A stretch of DNA of 64,000 nt from Stratiolaelaps scimitus (GCA_019614645.1 JABWDB010000007.1:5593501-5657500), one strand, 5' to 3'; counted from the first letter of the stretch, positions 1 to 12,708 are shown. Notes: generated from the letters alone by a model not told the origin. Program-made: numbers and translations.

Positions 1-3000
1 TTCGCATATTCAATAGCGAAATGCGTCAACGAGGGACGCTGACTCGTCGCCAGTCAGCTGATGTCTCCAAGTCAAAATCTAATGATCTGAGCCAACACTG
101 GATCGACTTGTGATCGTCAGCGATTTCGTGGTGCGCTCACCTCCCGCACGATTTCATGGGACCAGGATGGCTAGTGGAACAGACGCCGTGTGACTGACGA
201 CTGTCAAGGCCATGCTCTCGTATATATGCATAGCTTATATATGCTATGTCTACATGCTGAGTGCGGCTATGGCTGCTGTGGCTCCCGCAACAGCCACCGC
301 CGCTGTAGCTGTTAGTGCGTTACCTCCGCTGCGGCTGCTGCTGCTGTTGTTATAGTTAGAGGAGATGTAAGCGTGGATGGTGATGCTTTTCTCCACAGCG
401 GTCGTCGAGAGCACGGTAGAAGATAGAGGCCGCTACTGCTGATGCTGGCGTACACACCCCACAGGTAACTGAGAGCCACGCAGTGCGTTAAGGCCTCGTG
501 TCGGCCCATCGGTCTTCACCAGTCTCTCCACTATGCTGCCACAACAGCTTCTGTGTAACGCTGCCCACACTGGAGATCACAGCCAAGCCCAAGTTCTGGG
601 TGCGGGAGCGGTGTGGGACGTCGTAGGCTGACGTCGCCAGTGGCCGCTGCTGCCGCCGCTGCAAACATTTAGCCGCCGCCGCTGCCGCTGCCGCCGTCAA
701 CACCCACCCACGCCGATGGTAATATCAACCGTATAGGGGACAAGGGACAGCATCCGAGCTATAACAGCTATCCAACAAGCAAGCGACCCAGGCCACATCG
801 TGCAACTGCTTTTACGCTTTAATACAACGACAACAACGTAGACTAGTCAACGTGACGGCAGCGGTGGTGGCGGACTCGGCACCGACGGTGAGTCCGCCCG
901 CTGGGGCGGCTACCCGAATGAAGGCGAGCAGCATCACAGACCGTAGCGGATGAACACCGACAGCGCTTGGCGGCGGCGGCGACGACGGCAGCGAGTGTTG
1001 TGCGGTGCCCACGACAGCCTCAGCAGCGGCCCGGTGCGGCCAGCGTCGTGCGCCCGCCAACAGCGGGTGTTCTGTGTTGTCCTGAGGCTCTGAGTAATTA
1101 TTTATAAAGCCTCCTCGCGCGATTACTACGACGGTGTAGGTTCGGGGCGGGGGGGCGGGAAAGGCGGGGTGCCCGCGCAGGCTATAGCGACCGTAGCAGT
1201 GACTACTGCTTGACGACAATGCGCTGCTCTCTTGGGAAATATATCTTACGCAGATCAAGAAAACGCACTGGCCAACGTGACCCAAGACAGACCAATCCCC
1301 TCTTCCCCATGCTTTGTACTCAATGTTCTGTAGACGACCGTACGAAAAATCGATAGGTCATCACTCAGTCAGTCATTCGTACCGGCGATACATCGACGAG
1401 AAAGCGGCAACTTTCTTCCTGTGTGCTGTCCAATAGCTGTCCAATATGGTCAAGGTATGGAACGGGGAGAGTCTCCGTTACGAGCGCTGCTTCTGTCTAT
1501 TAGACACCACTATATACGTAGATAGATGACGCTTCGCTTCGCGGAATAACGTCGATATAGAGAGCTCGAAGTAGACGTGTCGAGCCGGGAGTACCAAAAG
1601 TTGGATGGGTTTGACAACAAAAAGATCTGCTATTCACTAACAATTCACATTACTGCTGTCGTTCTATAACGACTCGCCGTGGTGTAGATAGTAACACTAT
1701 TTCCATAATAAAAAATCGAGAGTGAAAAACATTTTATGAAAATGTGTGAACGCAGTGGGATGCGTGTGTGTGCATTTTTTTCTTCTTTGTTTGTTTGTTT
1801 TAAATAGCTAGAAGCCGCAGGAAGTTAGGGAACGCTGGTACACGGGTTAGCCGAACGGTAACACGAGTCCCACAGCGGCCCCCGGTTGAATAATTTGTAT
1901 GCAATTTTTATCTGTGCAGTGTACGCGTTTTCATCTACACGATCGTCTCAATATTGCTTTGGATGACGTTCATTTTCGACTCGCTACGTTGGAAATGCTT
2001 GTACACAGCCGGTTTAGCTGACTCTGGTTGAGTTCCCTGTAAATTTCGGATGACTATACGCATAAGCGTTTACAACTATTAGCGGCAAACCATTATATCC
2101 TTCAATGTACGGGATTGCAAATACACGCCCAGATCCAGCCAGCCTAGTCTGTTGAACAGCGTTGTCGACAAAACGCTGAGCTGTCAAAAGCCTTCGGCAA
2201 GTCCACAAACAAGCATGTACACGCACACACACTCACGCACACTTTCTGACTAGCTGACCATAATTCGCGCTAGTTCCAGTCAGAATACGATGGAGTAATC
2301 CACTCCCCACGCAGCCGCATCCCACAACATTGCACTATTGCCACAAAGAATTAATCGTCATCGTCGTCTCGTCGACACTTGCCGCCCTAGTCGGGAACAG
2401 CAAACGCGCCCGATTCATGATGATACCAGTGATGGCTCGGGTGTACACTTGGTTTGTTGGAAGCGAGAAGCCGGGCGGAGGTCTGAATTAAAATGGATTG
2501 TTGGTTTCTATACATCGACACGTGAGATAGACTTTAATGTGCCAAGTCCTGGTACAGCTGATTTGTGATGATGGTTGTATACATTCAAACAATTGATTCG
2601 TGCGGAGAACTCTCTGGGAGTATTTGTCAATGAAATGAATGATCTGGCTGATTTCACACTATAGCTCTTACTGTATGTGTCACCAAACTTTCATAGTCAG
2701 GTGATGTTTACCGTCATTCAATCGATGTCGTCGACCATTGGTGTCAACATTAATCTCACATTGTACTATAACAAATAGTCGGTTTTATGTCCAGCCAACA
2801 TATATATATATATATATATATATACTTTTTTTTTCGCTGAACCCTGTATACTCACACGGACTAGATGGACGAAATGTAATAATACTAACACATGTATGCA
2901 TATAAATAAATAACAATAGTGCTAAAGCTAGACTGCAAGACAGCAATTTAATGTTACGTTTCAATTACACGTATTGTCGATTTGTATAACAGATGGCAAT

Positions 3001-3364
3001 TGTTCGACGTATGACGTGTCAATTCTTAGAAAATCGTGTCAGGCTTGCAGAAAACTTCAAGCATGATTCGAGACACTACGCCCATGTATAATTGCTTCAA
3101 TACTGTGTCGCCAATATATATTACGACGATACAAATAATCAATAATCAATTATTGTACATTTAAAGCGTTATAACTCAATGTAATAAATCTTCTATCAAT
3201 GTATCTCATAATCAATATAGACATAGTAACAATTTAGTATTACCAAGTGATTTTGTCCACCTGAGGTCGTCGTTGTCGTCGTGTGCAGGTCAGCGCCAAT
3301 GACGTCTTCCCATACGATCATCGCTCACCGATTCGTCTCTGTTTTGCCCTCTGCATTGTTTCAG
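1..3364. other. No supported gene; presumed intron or upstream part of the glutamate receptor gene
   Basis: I see no recognisable protein domain here on either strand. Bases 600-1250 are GC-rich with many GCC/GGC triplets, which explains the alanine- and serine-rich open frames on the minus strand. A consensus-like GTGAGT lies at about 890 (+), but no convincing exon precedes it. Bases 1300-3280 are AT-richer and include a (TA)12 run at 2801-2824. Because the receptor exon at 3365 must be spliced to an upstream exon, at least the right-hand part is probably intron. I looked for receptor M1-M3 and pore motifs here and did not find them. Confidence 0.5.
2801..2824. repeat. (TA)12 microsatellite
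   Basis: Uninterrupted TA dinucleotide run followed by a C and a T-tract. It is one of about a dozen similar (TA)n runs in the window. Confidence 0.95.
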
Positions 3365-3567
3365 GTGTAACACAGCAGCTATACAACAAATGGTGGAAGT
3401 CGCCAGGCCTGACCTGTAGCCGGGACGAGAAAAACAAAGAGGGGAAGGCCAATGCCCTCGGCATTGGCAACATTGGTGGGGTGTTCGTTGTTCTACTGGT
3501 CGGGCTCGCCTTCGCCATTTTGACTGCGATTTTCGAGTTCATCTGGAACGCTCGAAATAATTCTCAG
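3365..3567 (+). CDS. Kainate-type ionotropic glutamate receptor, exon with end of S2 lobe and M4 helix (partial gene)
   Basis: This exon encodes the last part of the extracellular S2 ligand-binding lobe and the fourth transmembrane helix of a glutamate-gated cation channel. The translation contains QLYNKWWKS, matching the family's LYxKWW end of S2. It continues through a cysteine that in relatives forms a disulfide, then KEGKANALGIGNIGG, then the hydrophobic M4 stretch VFVVLLVGLAFAILTAIF, then EFIWNARNNSQ. The acceptor is the pyrimidine-rich tract ending TTTCAG at 3364, so the exon starts in phase 1, splitting a glycine codon. It ends in phase 0 at CAG followed by GTTAGA. The frame runs straight into the exon at 4312. 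A shorter exon starting at 3376 after a second AG is possible. The N-terminal domain, M1-M3 and pore loop are not visible, so only the 3' end of the gene is in view. Confidence 0.9.
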
Positions 3568-4311
3568 GTTAGAGCGAGGAAGTGGGTGACGGCAACAAAA
3601 CCACTCTGCCACCGATTGTTGTAATAGTAGTAGTAATATCAGGTTACGCGAACCGTTGTTCCTTGCTGAGCCAGATGTAGTGGACGGTTGATGTTGACAA
3701 GCATGCACGCTAGGTCTGTTAGCTTCGTATGATATGCGTGGGGTGCTTACGCGATAGGAGCTATGTATTAGCAGATTAACAAGTCGAGAAATGCTTCTTG
3801 TCGTGCTTCTTGTGGAGACTGAAATGACGAGAAGAAATGAAGGGGCTCATGCGCGTCGCCTCTCTATAAACAATCCTAGGCAACATTAAGTTGTGCACGA
3901 GAACAATGCGTGACATGGGTATACATGCCTGCCATAAGGGATAACGCCCAGGGGCGTTGTAAACGAAAGCCACTTGGATGATAGTTGTAAAGTCCTCTAG
4001 GTAAACACTCGCTGTGATCTGCCACGGCATAGGATTGCTCTAAAACTAATCATAGACATGCACATATAGGGTTACAGACCTAAATGTACATCTATAACAG
4101 AACCTGATGAACGACACGACAAAATCATTTCACTAGGGGTCACGATAGTCAGATCAGACGAATTTGCTCGAACAAAGCGTGTAGATGATTGGTTGAGTGA
4201 ACGCGGTGTTCCAACCCGCCTAAAGAGGAATTTGATTGTACTATAATTATAGGACTGTAGCAGTAATAAGCTGTTCAAACTAATAGCTCATGAACATGTC
4301 TGTCATTGCAG
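3568..4311 (+). other. Intron of the glutamate receptor gene
   Basis: Starts with the donor GTTAGA and ends with TGTCATTGCAG. It carries no recognisable coding or repeat element; the short open frames within it look incidental. Confidence 0.8.
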
Positions 4312-4450
4312 GTCGATCGGCAATCACTGTGCGCCGAGATGGCGAACGAACTTCGTTTTGCCGTCCGATGTGGTGCCTCGCGTCAGAGGCCCGCCTTCGA
4401 CAGTGGACATCACCATCCCGCCAAGCGGAGATGCTCAAAGTGCCTACAGG
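4312..4450 (+). CDS. Kainate-type ionotropic glutamate receptor, membrane-proximal cytoplasmic tail exon
   Basis: This exon follows the M4 exon in phase 0. It encodes VDRQSLCAEMANELRFAVRC followed by GASRQRPAFDSG, a histidine/lysine/arginine-rich segment and CSKCLQ. In kainate receptors the residues after M4 read like a short linker, then C-x-x-M-x-x-E-L-R-x-x-x-x-C; this arrangement (LCAEMANELRFAVRC) matches well and is the main reason for choosing the kainate class. The exon is 139 nt long and ends in phase 1 (CAGG followed by GTATGG). The last G combines with the first two bases of the exon at 12527. The segment is expected to be intracellular and involved in trafficking or scaffold contacts, which is inferred from the family. 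The only open frame of 60 codons or more here starts at 4290 in a different frame, so an ORF scan alone would miss this exon. Confidence 0.88.
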
Positions 4451-5619
4451 GTATGGGAACGCTTATTTAATTACCCATCTACAAGTTTATTGATGGCTTT
4501 GTTAATTGCATCCGAAGTGAAGATGAATTAGCCTAAATAGGTGTCAAGTGTGCCGTAACGATTTCCAAGCACACTTGGTCGGTTGAAAGTTATATAGGAC
4601 CTGTACTAGAAAGCCAAAAAAAATTGGTTATCAATCAACGATTCAAGGGGAAGGTGAAGGTCAAGGTGAGGGTGTTTTTGAACTTTTCAAGTCTAAAATG
4701 AATTTTCGTGTCGCTCGGCTAACTCAAGTTTCATACAAAATTGTAGACAAAATTACCTATGCACGTTCAAGCCCATGATGGTAGATGGTAATACAATAAT
4801 AACATTGCCACTTGATCCTGTTTGTATTGCATTGCGCAAAGGACTCGTTGTCTCACCATCATTGTGCGATCTTCCCTTCCATGTGGGTGTCCGCTTCGTG
4901 GTTAACATTTAGACAGCGTGAAATGAGTGCGGCGGCGGCGGCGGCGACTTGGCGGACGCTCACCATATGGGGTTTAATATCCAACAAGCTGAATTTGCAT
5001 TTCTTGTCAAGACTAATTGTGTTATGCATATTCATGTTATGAATGTGATGTGGGCGAAGGAGAAATTAAGCCACACGTTGACGTTCCATAAAAGGATGCA
5101 TACGTTCTTGAGGAAATCTTAATGCAATTAGATATTCGAATTAGTCGGGTGCTGACAAATTGTCAGTTGTGAATATTCCTAATTAGTTTCTTTGAATCAT
5201 CACTTGAGTGAATTATTATTTTATGCATTCAGTCAAAGCAGACGACACAATCCATTTTTGGGCACCCTGTTGGATGCGAGTTGTAGAACATGTCGAGCCG
5301 GTATTGGATCAGAAAAGCAAACAAACAGCATGTTGAACAATTTGACATCCCTTCGATTTTTTTTTGTTGTGTCTCAGAGGTGCCACTGCATTTTCTTGCA
5401 GAAGGCCGAGAGCGACGTTCTGTTTGGCTCGCGCGCCTTTTATTTCTCCTTATAGCTTACCCTCAGCTGACGCTCAATGGCGGAAAGGCTTCGATGTCGT
5501 TGCTCTGTACCAGCATTACTTCAAGAACCTACCGCGTCGCTCGTACTGGACTTGTCTGGGCTTTCTCCAACAGACCTATGTTTCCTATGGCAGGGCAGTG
5601 TTAACCATATCCTAGAAAA

Positions 5620-5647
5620 CCGGTTCGATCTCTGGGGATCGAACCGG
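5620..5647. repeat. Perfect 11-bp inverted repeat (hairpin)
   Basis: Arms CCGGTTCGATC (5620-5630) and GATCGAACCGG (5637-5647) are exact reverse complements around a 6-nt loop. The arm contains GGTTCGA, like the core of a tRNA-gene B box, but no A box or tRNA fold was found around it. Confidence 0.9.
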
Positions 5648-8104
5648 CTACCACAAATCGTGGTAGCGCTCAAAGAGATGCGCATTAGCCGTCTAGGGCA
5701 CGCCGCCGCCGGCTATGCGCTCACCATTTGGGAACGAAATTTTCACCGAATTGCTGCTCCGCGCCGCGACCACCATCTCTAGTAGACGTCCGGGGGGGAA
5801 TGTTTCCTCTGAATGGGCTGCGCCTCTTTGAGCCAAAGCTGGAAGAGGTTTGGATATTTGCTGAAAGCTCGCGCAATGCGTGTGTCTGAGTCCCTCGGGC
5901 GTTTGTGAATGTTCGACCATGTCTATCGTTTCGCCTGTTCGTTCATCTGTCCATAGTGTTCGCTTGTGTACGGGTCTGCGCACGGTCATTTGATGCTCAT
6001 CAGACTGAGTGATCGCCACAAGAGACAGTACAAAAGCAATGACCGAATGAGTGGCCTATTCGTTCTGGACAGAGAATGCCCGACCGGAGTTCCCCGCCGA
6101 GGCCGGCCTTGCCGTCGTCTGGGTTTTATGTGTCTTGGCCTCGGCTTCGAAGGCCCTTGTCCTATTCCACGGCCTTTTGCCAACGAGCAAGGATCACGAG
6201 GCACGGAGACAAAGGCGCTGAGGGACATCGGCGACTGCGTCTAGCAGCGGGTCGAACGACAGGGCCAACGCCAACAGAAAACTCGTGCAAGTATTACAGA
6301 AGCAACAAAACTCTGCACTACACGTGCACCGCCGACAGGCGCCAACTCAGCTTCTATTCCTTCTGCGTCCAACCACAGAGCTGCAATTCCAACGAACCTC
6401 AGACAAGTCAACGGCCCAAAGAGTCAGAGGCTTATCTATCCTATATGGACGTCCTCCTGTTCGTCTGCGTGTTGTCGCGGAGTATGGGTGAAGAAAAGGC
6501 TATGAAGAATGCCTAACGATGGGCTTCCAGGCGAGTCGCTCGTCTGCGCTATTGAAAGGAGGTGTCGCAAGGTTGCCCTTTGGCAATTGGTGATATCGAT
6601 GGATTTATCGACTCGGTTCCCACCACCTCTATCTTCTTCGCTAATCGCATGCGGCTTGCTTCCCAGCGGCAGCGTTACTGTTGCTTGTGTATATGTGTAT
6701 GTGTGTGTGATTGCCGGTGGAGCTATATATATGTACGTTCTTCTATTCTCTCTCCTCTTGTCAAGGAGGCGGCGGCGGTAGTAGGCTATGTGGAAAGTTT
6801 TGGTGACGTGTATTACCTCGTTTCGTTTGATTCTTGTTCGGTCTCTCTCTATATGGCACTTGTCCTCGCCTTTGGGAGTTTCTCTTCCTTGACTATCAGA
6901 AACATCATGTATTACCCATATTACTCGACGCCCCGCTGTCGGGAACTCGTTCCTGCATCTGCCTCTGTCACTTGACAATCGTACTAATTCATTCATATTC
7001 GATACTGCGTGATACAGCACAGTGTCATGCACGTTGTCGCTCGGAAGGACGTCACGCCAAACAAAGTAGGGACGAAGGTAGGAGGCTACCTGCCGGTAAA
7101 CGTAACGTCAATCACAATGTCACGTTTACCTTACGTTGTTCTGTGGTAGCCCATCGGTACCCCCAGAGCTCTACCAGCCAAAACCGACAAAGCCACATGC
7201 TGTGCCTTTGTTCCGGCGACAGATACCCGCGTTAAACCTGCTTTGTGAAGGACACTCTGTGCCTCGTCGCGTCTATGATCTCGTTGCCGGTTCGACAAAA
7301 TCTGCTCTCCGAGTTCGATGATGATTATCATTGTTAGAGTAATTCAATTCGATTCGTTCGTTTAATTTGGTCCTCTCTAAAAGCCTGCCTCCTCTAGACA
7401 GCGGTTAACAAGCTAGCTGGCTTTCCCTCAATCGTTTAATAATTGACGGCTCCTGGATAGAGTTGAGCTTGGTCGGGCCTTTAGGGTACGCAGAGAAATG
7501 GGTAAACGATGACGTCCGATCTCGGTTCCGGTGGCTACATTGTGCGTTGTAGATTGTGCAATGGCCAGAGGCCGGATCGGCAGAGGGACACTCGATGAAC
7601 GCAGTGGCGGCTGGTTTGCTTGCACCGATGGACCGAAGCTGCGCTGGCCTTCTGCGGCGGTCGCGGCGATCGTCGTCGCCTGCTCCTCTAGCTTCACTCG
7701 GGGACTGTGGTGGCTGCTGCTGATGCGAAGCCTGGCAACAACCATAAACAACGCGTTTACCGACCGCCTTTCTGCCTGCCAGCTATCACTCGGCAGCGGC
7801 AGGCGAATGTTGACGCTGCCCACAGCCGCATCGAGAACTAATTGGCGCACAGCCAACTTTTAATTATCCCCCAGCTGAACAGTAACGTATGGGGTAACGC
7901 CAATGGTCGACGGTTGACTTAAAAGCAGACGCTGGCTGCCACGCGCTCTAGTGCTTTAGAATAATAACGATGATAGTAGTAGTAGTAATAGAAGCATGAG
8001 CAGTATATACATAATCATAATACGCCTGACAAATCGTCTCAGCACCGCGTCGTAGACATATGCCTGGCGTTCTCGTATGCCGGATTCCTCCCACCAAACG
8101 TATG

Positions 8105-8125
8105 TATATATATATATATATATAT
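8105..8125. repeat. (TA)n microsatellite
   Basis: TA dinucleotide run of about 21 bp inside the large receptor intron. Confidence 0.95.
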
Positions 8126-10754
8126 CATGCGTATCAGCCATCGCCATGGTTATCACCATCCGTTCTGAGCGTGTGATCCACCGCAGGACGCTCTCTTTCC
8201 CGAACACCGCTTCCGTCGTATTACTATATAACAACACCCTTCGTATATAGAGCATTAGCGATGTAAGTAATAATAAGTGATAGTAATGTAAGTAGTAAGC
8301 TGAGATAAATACAGTGCTCTGGTGCTCTCCACAAGGTGGGTGGATGAATGGGCGTGTGCCTGGATGGCTGTCCGTCTGCTTGGCTGCCTGCCGAGCATGC
8401 CAATGTATTACAGTAGTGTGTAGGTGTGTTTTTATCTTCTACTACCACCACTTCAGTTGGACTGAAGCTGCCGACGATAGCTGCGTGGAGAGAGAGAGAA
8501 GTGCGCCGGTTGGTTGCTTGCTGGCTTCCTCGGCTGCGTAGGCGGAGGCGGGATATGACCACTCCTGATACTTGAGAGCCACAGCAGCCAGTGTAAGCCA
8601 ATGGCAATGCAGCTGAATGAGAAGGGAGGTGGCAGCTAGCCATGGGAAGGTGCCTGGTTCACAGGCCGATGGAGGGGGGCTTGTTCTTAGGGGATTACGT
8701 GCCCCTGCCTTGGCAGCCAGCCAAGGACGTATGATGCTGATGCCTGCGCTGACGGCGGGGGTTCGAGTCAGCGGCCAGTCCTTACAGTCGGGCGGCCAGT
8801 GAGTGGAGTTCGTCTGTGGTAAAGCGGCCTGCTGCCGACGGCTTGCTGCCTCATAACCAAATCGGTGGGGGGTCTCTTAATGGCGTCCACTTGCGCACGT
8901 CTGTTCAGACAAACGTCCGCTCGCCGCCCAGCTCGCGAAACCGGCAATCGCGTAGGTATAATGTCATTGCAATAATGACAACAGCATGCTGCAACGATGG
9001 GATCGCCCACAACGTACATATGTGATCAATACGCAGCGGTAACAGCAACAACAGTACTGTACAAATTAGTGTGTAAGCTGCTAGTCAGCTTCTGGCGGCG
9101 GCCGCTGAGTACGAGGGCGCAGGCAAAGTTTAAGTGACCGATCGCGGACGACCGCATTTTCCTAGTTCACTATTTTATTTGCTTTTACTTGTCAAATAAA
9201 GTGTATTGTATGCTCGTCAAAGGAGAGCGATCCTATGACAAGCGTTTATTTAATCTGTTGAGGTGTGTAGGCGATATGTTTGCAGTACGGATCTGCTTTT
9301 TATACGGTTTATTTTGTAATCATTTGTTAGTTGCTCCTTTAAGAAAGCCCAGTTTCACCTAGCTTGGTAGCACCACATGGATAGCCGAACCAGGAGAGTA
9401 GCAGCAGCCTGGGAGTTGATCTGCAAAGAAGACAGTTGACCCCTTTGCAGCCATTGGCCAGGTCAGCACTTCCGTACAGGAGAGGTCTTTCTCTCTCTTC
9501 CTTTCCCGCGTGCAGTTTGCTGCTGTGATCGCTATCTCGCCTAATCGCGAAATTGATTAGAGGCCTATCTTTTTCCAGAATTTCAGTGGATCGAAGGTCG
9601 ACTATGCCCCTCGGTGACGACGATATGATACCATCAAACTGTTATCGATAGCGTTGGGACAAGATGAGAAAAACGCTATAACAGGCCACCCATCCAAAGG
9701 GGTGAGAGTGTGATGAGTCACCCCTGAGGGTCTATCTGCCTGGGTCGACACTTGCCTATCATTGGTTCCAACCACGGATCCGCTCCCTCCTTCCTTTAGC
9801 GCCGGTCTTTAGGCCAAAGCCTTCTGAATTTAGGAACGACTTGGCCTACCCACGAAGGTAGAAGCGGCTGCGTCTCGCTTCTACGCAACGATGTAAAGGG
9901 CGCGGAACTGAAGAGTCGGCTATGCTTGATCGGCAGTTCGCTCGGAACATGATCTGAAATTGATGAAGTCTGCCCTCCCTGTACCTCCCCCCACTCACCT
10001 CGGATCCGATCAACGCCTGAAGCGTGGGTCGTACAGCCCTCAGCACTCGAGAATTTCTCGCGCTTCGACTACCACTACAACTATGCATTACCAACGCAAG
10101 CAGCGGAACACCCACTCCTCTAACCTACGGTGTCATCTCTCTAATGTTGTTTTCTTTCCAGCAGTTCAGCTCGCTCAGCTCAGGCCAGCTAGCTAGATAG
10201 TCCTCCTGTGGCAAGGTGTTCTTTTCGAGTCGTTATTCACTACCCCCTAAACCCTTGGGCTTAGGGTCTCTCCCGGGACCAGTTTAGGGGCCGGCACCAA
10301 CGGCAGGCTGGCGCTTTTGCTTCGGACGATGCTTCTGACGTTGCCGACGCCACTACACTCACCTTGTGTTTGTTTTGTTACAACGGCGGTTGCCTGACAG
10401 CAACAGTAACGTAGGGACCAAAGTGGTGCTGCCGCTGCACGACGGAGTTCGGACTCAAGGCAAAGAGTAGCAGTGGCAGTTGTACGGGGTCAATACTAGC
10501 GCCGGGCGTTCGCCAGCCAGTTCAGTCTCGCCGTTGCTGCATAATGTACGCTGATCGCGGTGCGTTTAAGGGAAGTGTTGCCGCCTCACCAATGGGCGGT
10601 AGGGGGTAACAATGCTGCCATGGGCTAACGTAAAGGGCCACGCGTACAGTCGACGGGGTCATGACACGGTCATGACAAGCAGAACTCTACCACAGCCGCT
10701 TTGCCAAGGTAGAGCACCAGCAGCAACAAGGCTGAATGTATTGTAGATAGCTAC

Positions 10755-10779
10755 AGTCGCGCCTCCCGTAGGCGCGACT
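10755..10779. repeat. Perfect 10-bp GC-rich hairpin
   Basis: AGTCGCGCCT and AGGCGCGACT are exact reverse complements around a 5-nt loop (CCCGT). It looks like a bacterial terminator stem but has no following T-run and lies in a eukaryotic intron. No function is proposed. Confidence 0.9.
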
Positions 10780-12449
10780 CTGCCATCTCGTGCCAGTGTA
10801 AGCCGGGGAGCTCAGAGGGTCAGCCATTTGCGGAAACTATGCGAAAATCGCGCAACCGTTCCAATCTCCTCTCAGACTCGTCATGTTCGCCTGTTTGGTT
10901 TTTGCCATGGTTTGCCTAACCGCATGGCACCTGTTTGACAGCCATTCAGCATTATCCGGAGCGGTGCCTTAGTATTTTTGCTTAACGAGCAAAATATATA
11001 TCACTAATATGTGCTTCCTGCAATGCTTCATGTCCTTGTTGCCGTCGGTGTGAGTCTGACGAATCTGGCTGAAATCCAGAGGTTGCAGTTGCTGAACTGC
11101 GTTTCAAATCTAGTGAAATTCATATGAAATTGATAGTTTGTACGAGACTTAGAGGTACGTACGATGTTTGTAGTTTGCCGAATCTCAAGGGAAACACAGA
11201 CGCGTGCTACATAAAACGAAGAAGGACAAATGCGTGCGGGAAAAAGGGAAAAAACAAACGAGCGACATCACTCTGCCCCTTAACAGATGTTATGATATTG
11301 AGATGTTCGCATAACTCGTGACTAAGCAGGAATGGTCTAGTTTTAGCACAAGAGATGCCTGACACGGTGGCAGGTCCACTGTCTCTGTCAAGCAATTCGA
11401 AAGAAGAGGACGCAGAAGCCCCAAAAAAAAAGCGAGGAGGTGATTTCCAGCACTGTAGTCATTTTACCACACGGTATCCGGCGCTGCAATTGGCTTTGTC
11501 GGAGTCGCTGAACGTGGCGAACATCGCCACGGCGGTTGTATCATGGTCCAGGGGATGGCGAGTTGCGGTGCTCCCACTGTGTTGCCTTTGTGGGTGACTC
11601 GCTGCGAGGCAAAGCAGAACCGAAGGAGAGACTTCCCCTCAGTGCCAGAGTAGACTAAGCGGGTCCCCAACCAGCCGTGCTCAAACGATCCACGCCGTGG
11701 CCTCTGTGCCTGCTGCAGTTTACGAGCTCGGTTATGAGTCGCAACCCTCGGTGGCACTAGAGGACGACAGCCTGGTCGTCGTATGTATGTATGGCAGTTG
11801 GCCTCTCTGTCCGTGTTGTTATCTATCCAGCCACTGCTGCGAAATAGCCTTCGGGGTCAACAGGGCCACCCTATAATATGTGTGGTCGGCAGGTTCAGAC
11901 GTCTAGCTCATTGCCCCGATCCGACGAATCGGATGGCCACAAAACGCATAAACAGATCGTGGGGATTGGTCCGGTCCGGTGCTTCGCCCGACGCGGTAGT
12001 AATAATAGCAGGTTTTTTTTGCGGTGCACCTAGTGAGCGAGAAGCCCCAGTTCAAGTTAGTCCCGAAATTGAAATCCTTTGTAAGTTAATTCATCTGAAG
12101 TTGAACTGGTCGAAACTTACTGAGAAAATTAACTAGAAGTGAATCACTCATATAAACAACGTTAGCGCTCTGTATTTTTGTGTGAAATTTGTAAAAGTTA
12201 TTTTTTATTAATTTTGCATTTAAGAATTTTTAGCAAATTCTCGATCAATTCTAACTCGGCTGTGAGCCGCGAGCAAGTGCGAGAAGGGTTGGTTAGATGG
12301 ACGCCTTCATCCGGATCCTTTTTAGTAGTAATTAGATAAAAAAAAGGACTACAATCTTTAGGTATCGTTAACAAGTGATTCCCTCCCTGTGTTATCTCCT
12401 ATGTTATCCTTTTTTTATTTTATCCCATTGTCTTCCATTATGTGCTATA

Positions 12450-12453
<4 letters not shown>

Positions 12454-12480
<27 letters not shown>
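12454..12480. repeat. (TAA)9 microsatellite
   Basis: Trinucleotide run of about 27 bp lying just upstream of the polypyrimidine tract of the last receptor exon. Confidence 0.95.
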
Positions 12481-12526
12481 GTAATACTTATATATTTTTG
12501 TTGTTATTGTCTGTTGTAAATTTCAG

Positions 12527-12708
12527 GCAGCACATTTGTGCCCTCAGCGCTAGACCTGCCATTTCCACCGCCACCTCCGTTTCCGGGCCACGGCGGAGGC
12601 CCCGGTGTTCGTGAAAATGGACCCATTTGTGTTGGCATCGGAGGTGGCCCGTGTAGCGGCCTTGGACTGACAAGGCCCCCTTCGCCATACGATTACGACG
12701 ACACCTAG
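12527..12708 (+). CDS. Kainate-type ionotropic glutamate receptor, terminal coding exon with stop
   Basis: The acceptor TTGTAAATTTCAG ends at 12526. Entering in phase 1 (G from 4450 plus GC here gives glycine), the frame stays open for 59 further codons to TAG at 12706-12708. The peptide begins STFVPSALDLPFPPPPPFPG, continues with glycine-rich runs (GHGGGPG and GIGGGPCSG) and ends RPPSPYDYDDT. It is proline- and glycine-rich and presumably a flexible cytoplasmic C-terminal tail; the polyproline run could bind SH3 or WW domains, which is inference. The exact phase match to the donor at 4450, the absence of stops and the polyadenylation signals just downstream support it as the 3' end of the receptor. 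The tail has no remembered family counterpart, so the assignment rests on splicing logic. Confidence 0.78.

Larger units (their letters stand above)
4451..12526 (+). other. Large intron of the glutamate receptor gene
   Basis: About 8 kb between the phase-1 donor at 4451 and the phase-1 acceptor TTTCAG ending at 12526. It contains several GC-richer patches (5.4-6.3, 7.4-8.9 and 10.3-10.8 kb) whose open frames on both strands I could not tie to any family. It also holds two perfect hairpins (5620-5647 and 10755-10779), a (TA)n run at 8105-8125 and a (TAA)n run at 12454-12480. An alternative exon cannot be excluded. A TTTCTTGCAG acceptor near 5402 opens a phase-compatible frame, but its product resembles nothing in the receptor family. 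Confidence 0.65.

Noticed and set aside
812..1285. 157-codon minus-strand frame in GC-rich DNA
   Set aside because: Composition (runs of Ala, Ser and Pro) follows the GCC/GCG triplets. There is no domain and no splice or start signal worth trusting.
1850..1905. tRNA-like stretch with TTAGCCGAACGGT resembling an A box
   Set aside because: No pairing acceptor, D or T stems can be drawn, and the B-box position reads GGTTGAATAA. Not a tRNA gene.
5403..5604. Possible alternative receptor exon after TTTCTTGCAG near 5402
   Set aside because: It is phase-compatible with the donor at 4450 and open for about 65 codons, but the peptide shows no receptor-tail features, whereas 12527 gives a tail followed by polyadenylation signals.
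6436..7032. 198-codon minus-strand open frame
   Set aside because: It includes a translated TATA/CACA simple repeat (TYTYTQ, YIYI) and no family motif. It lies in the receptor intron on the opposite strand.
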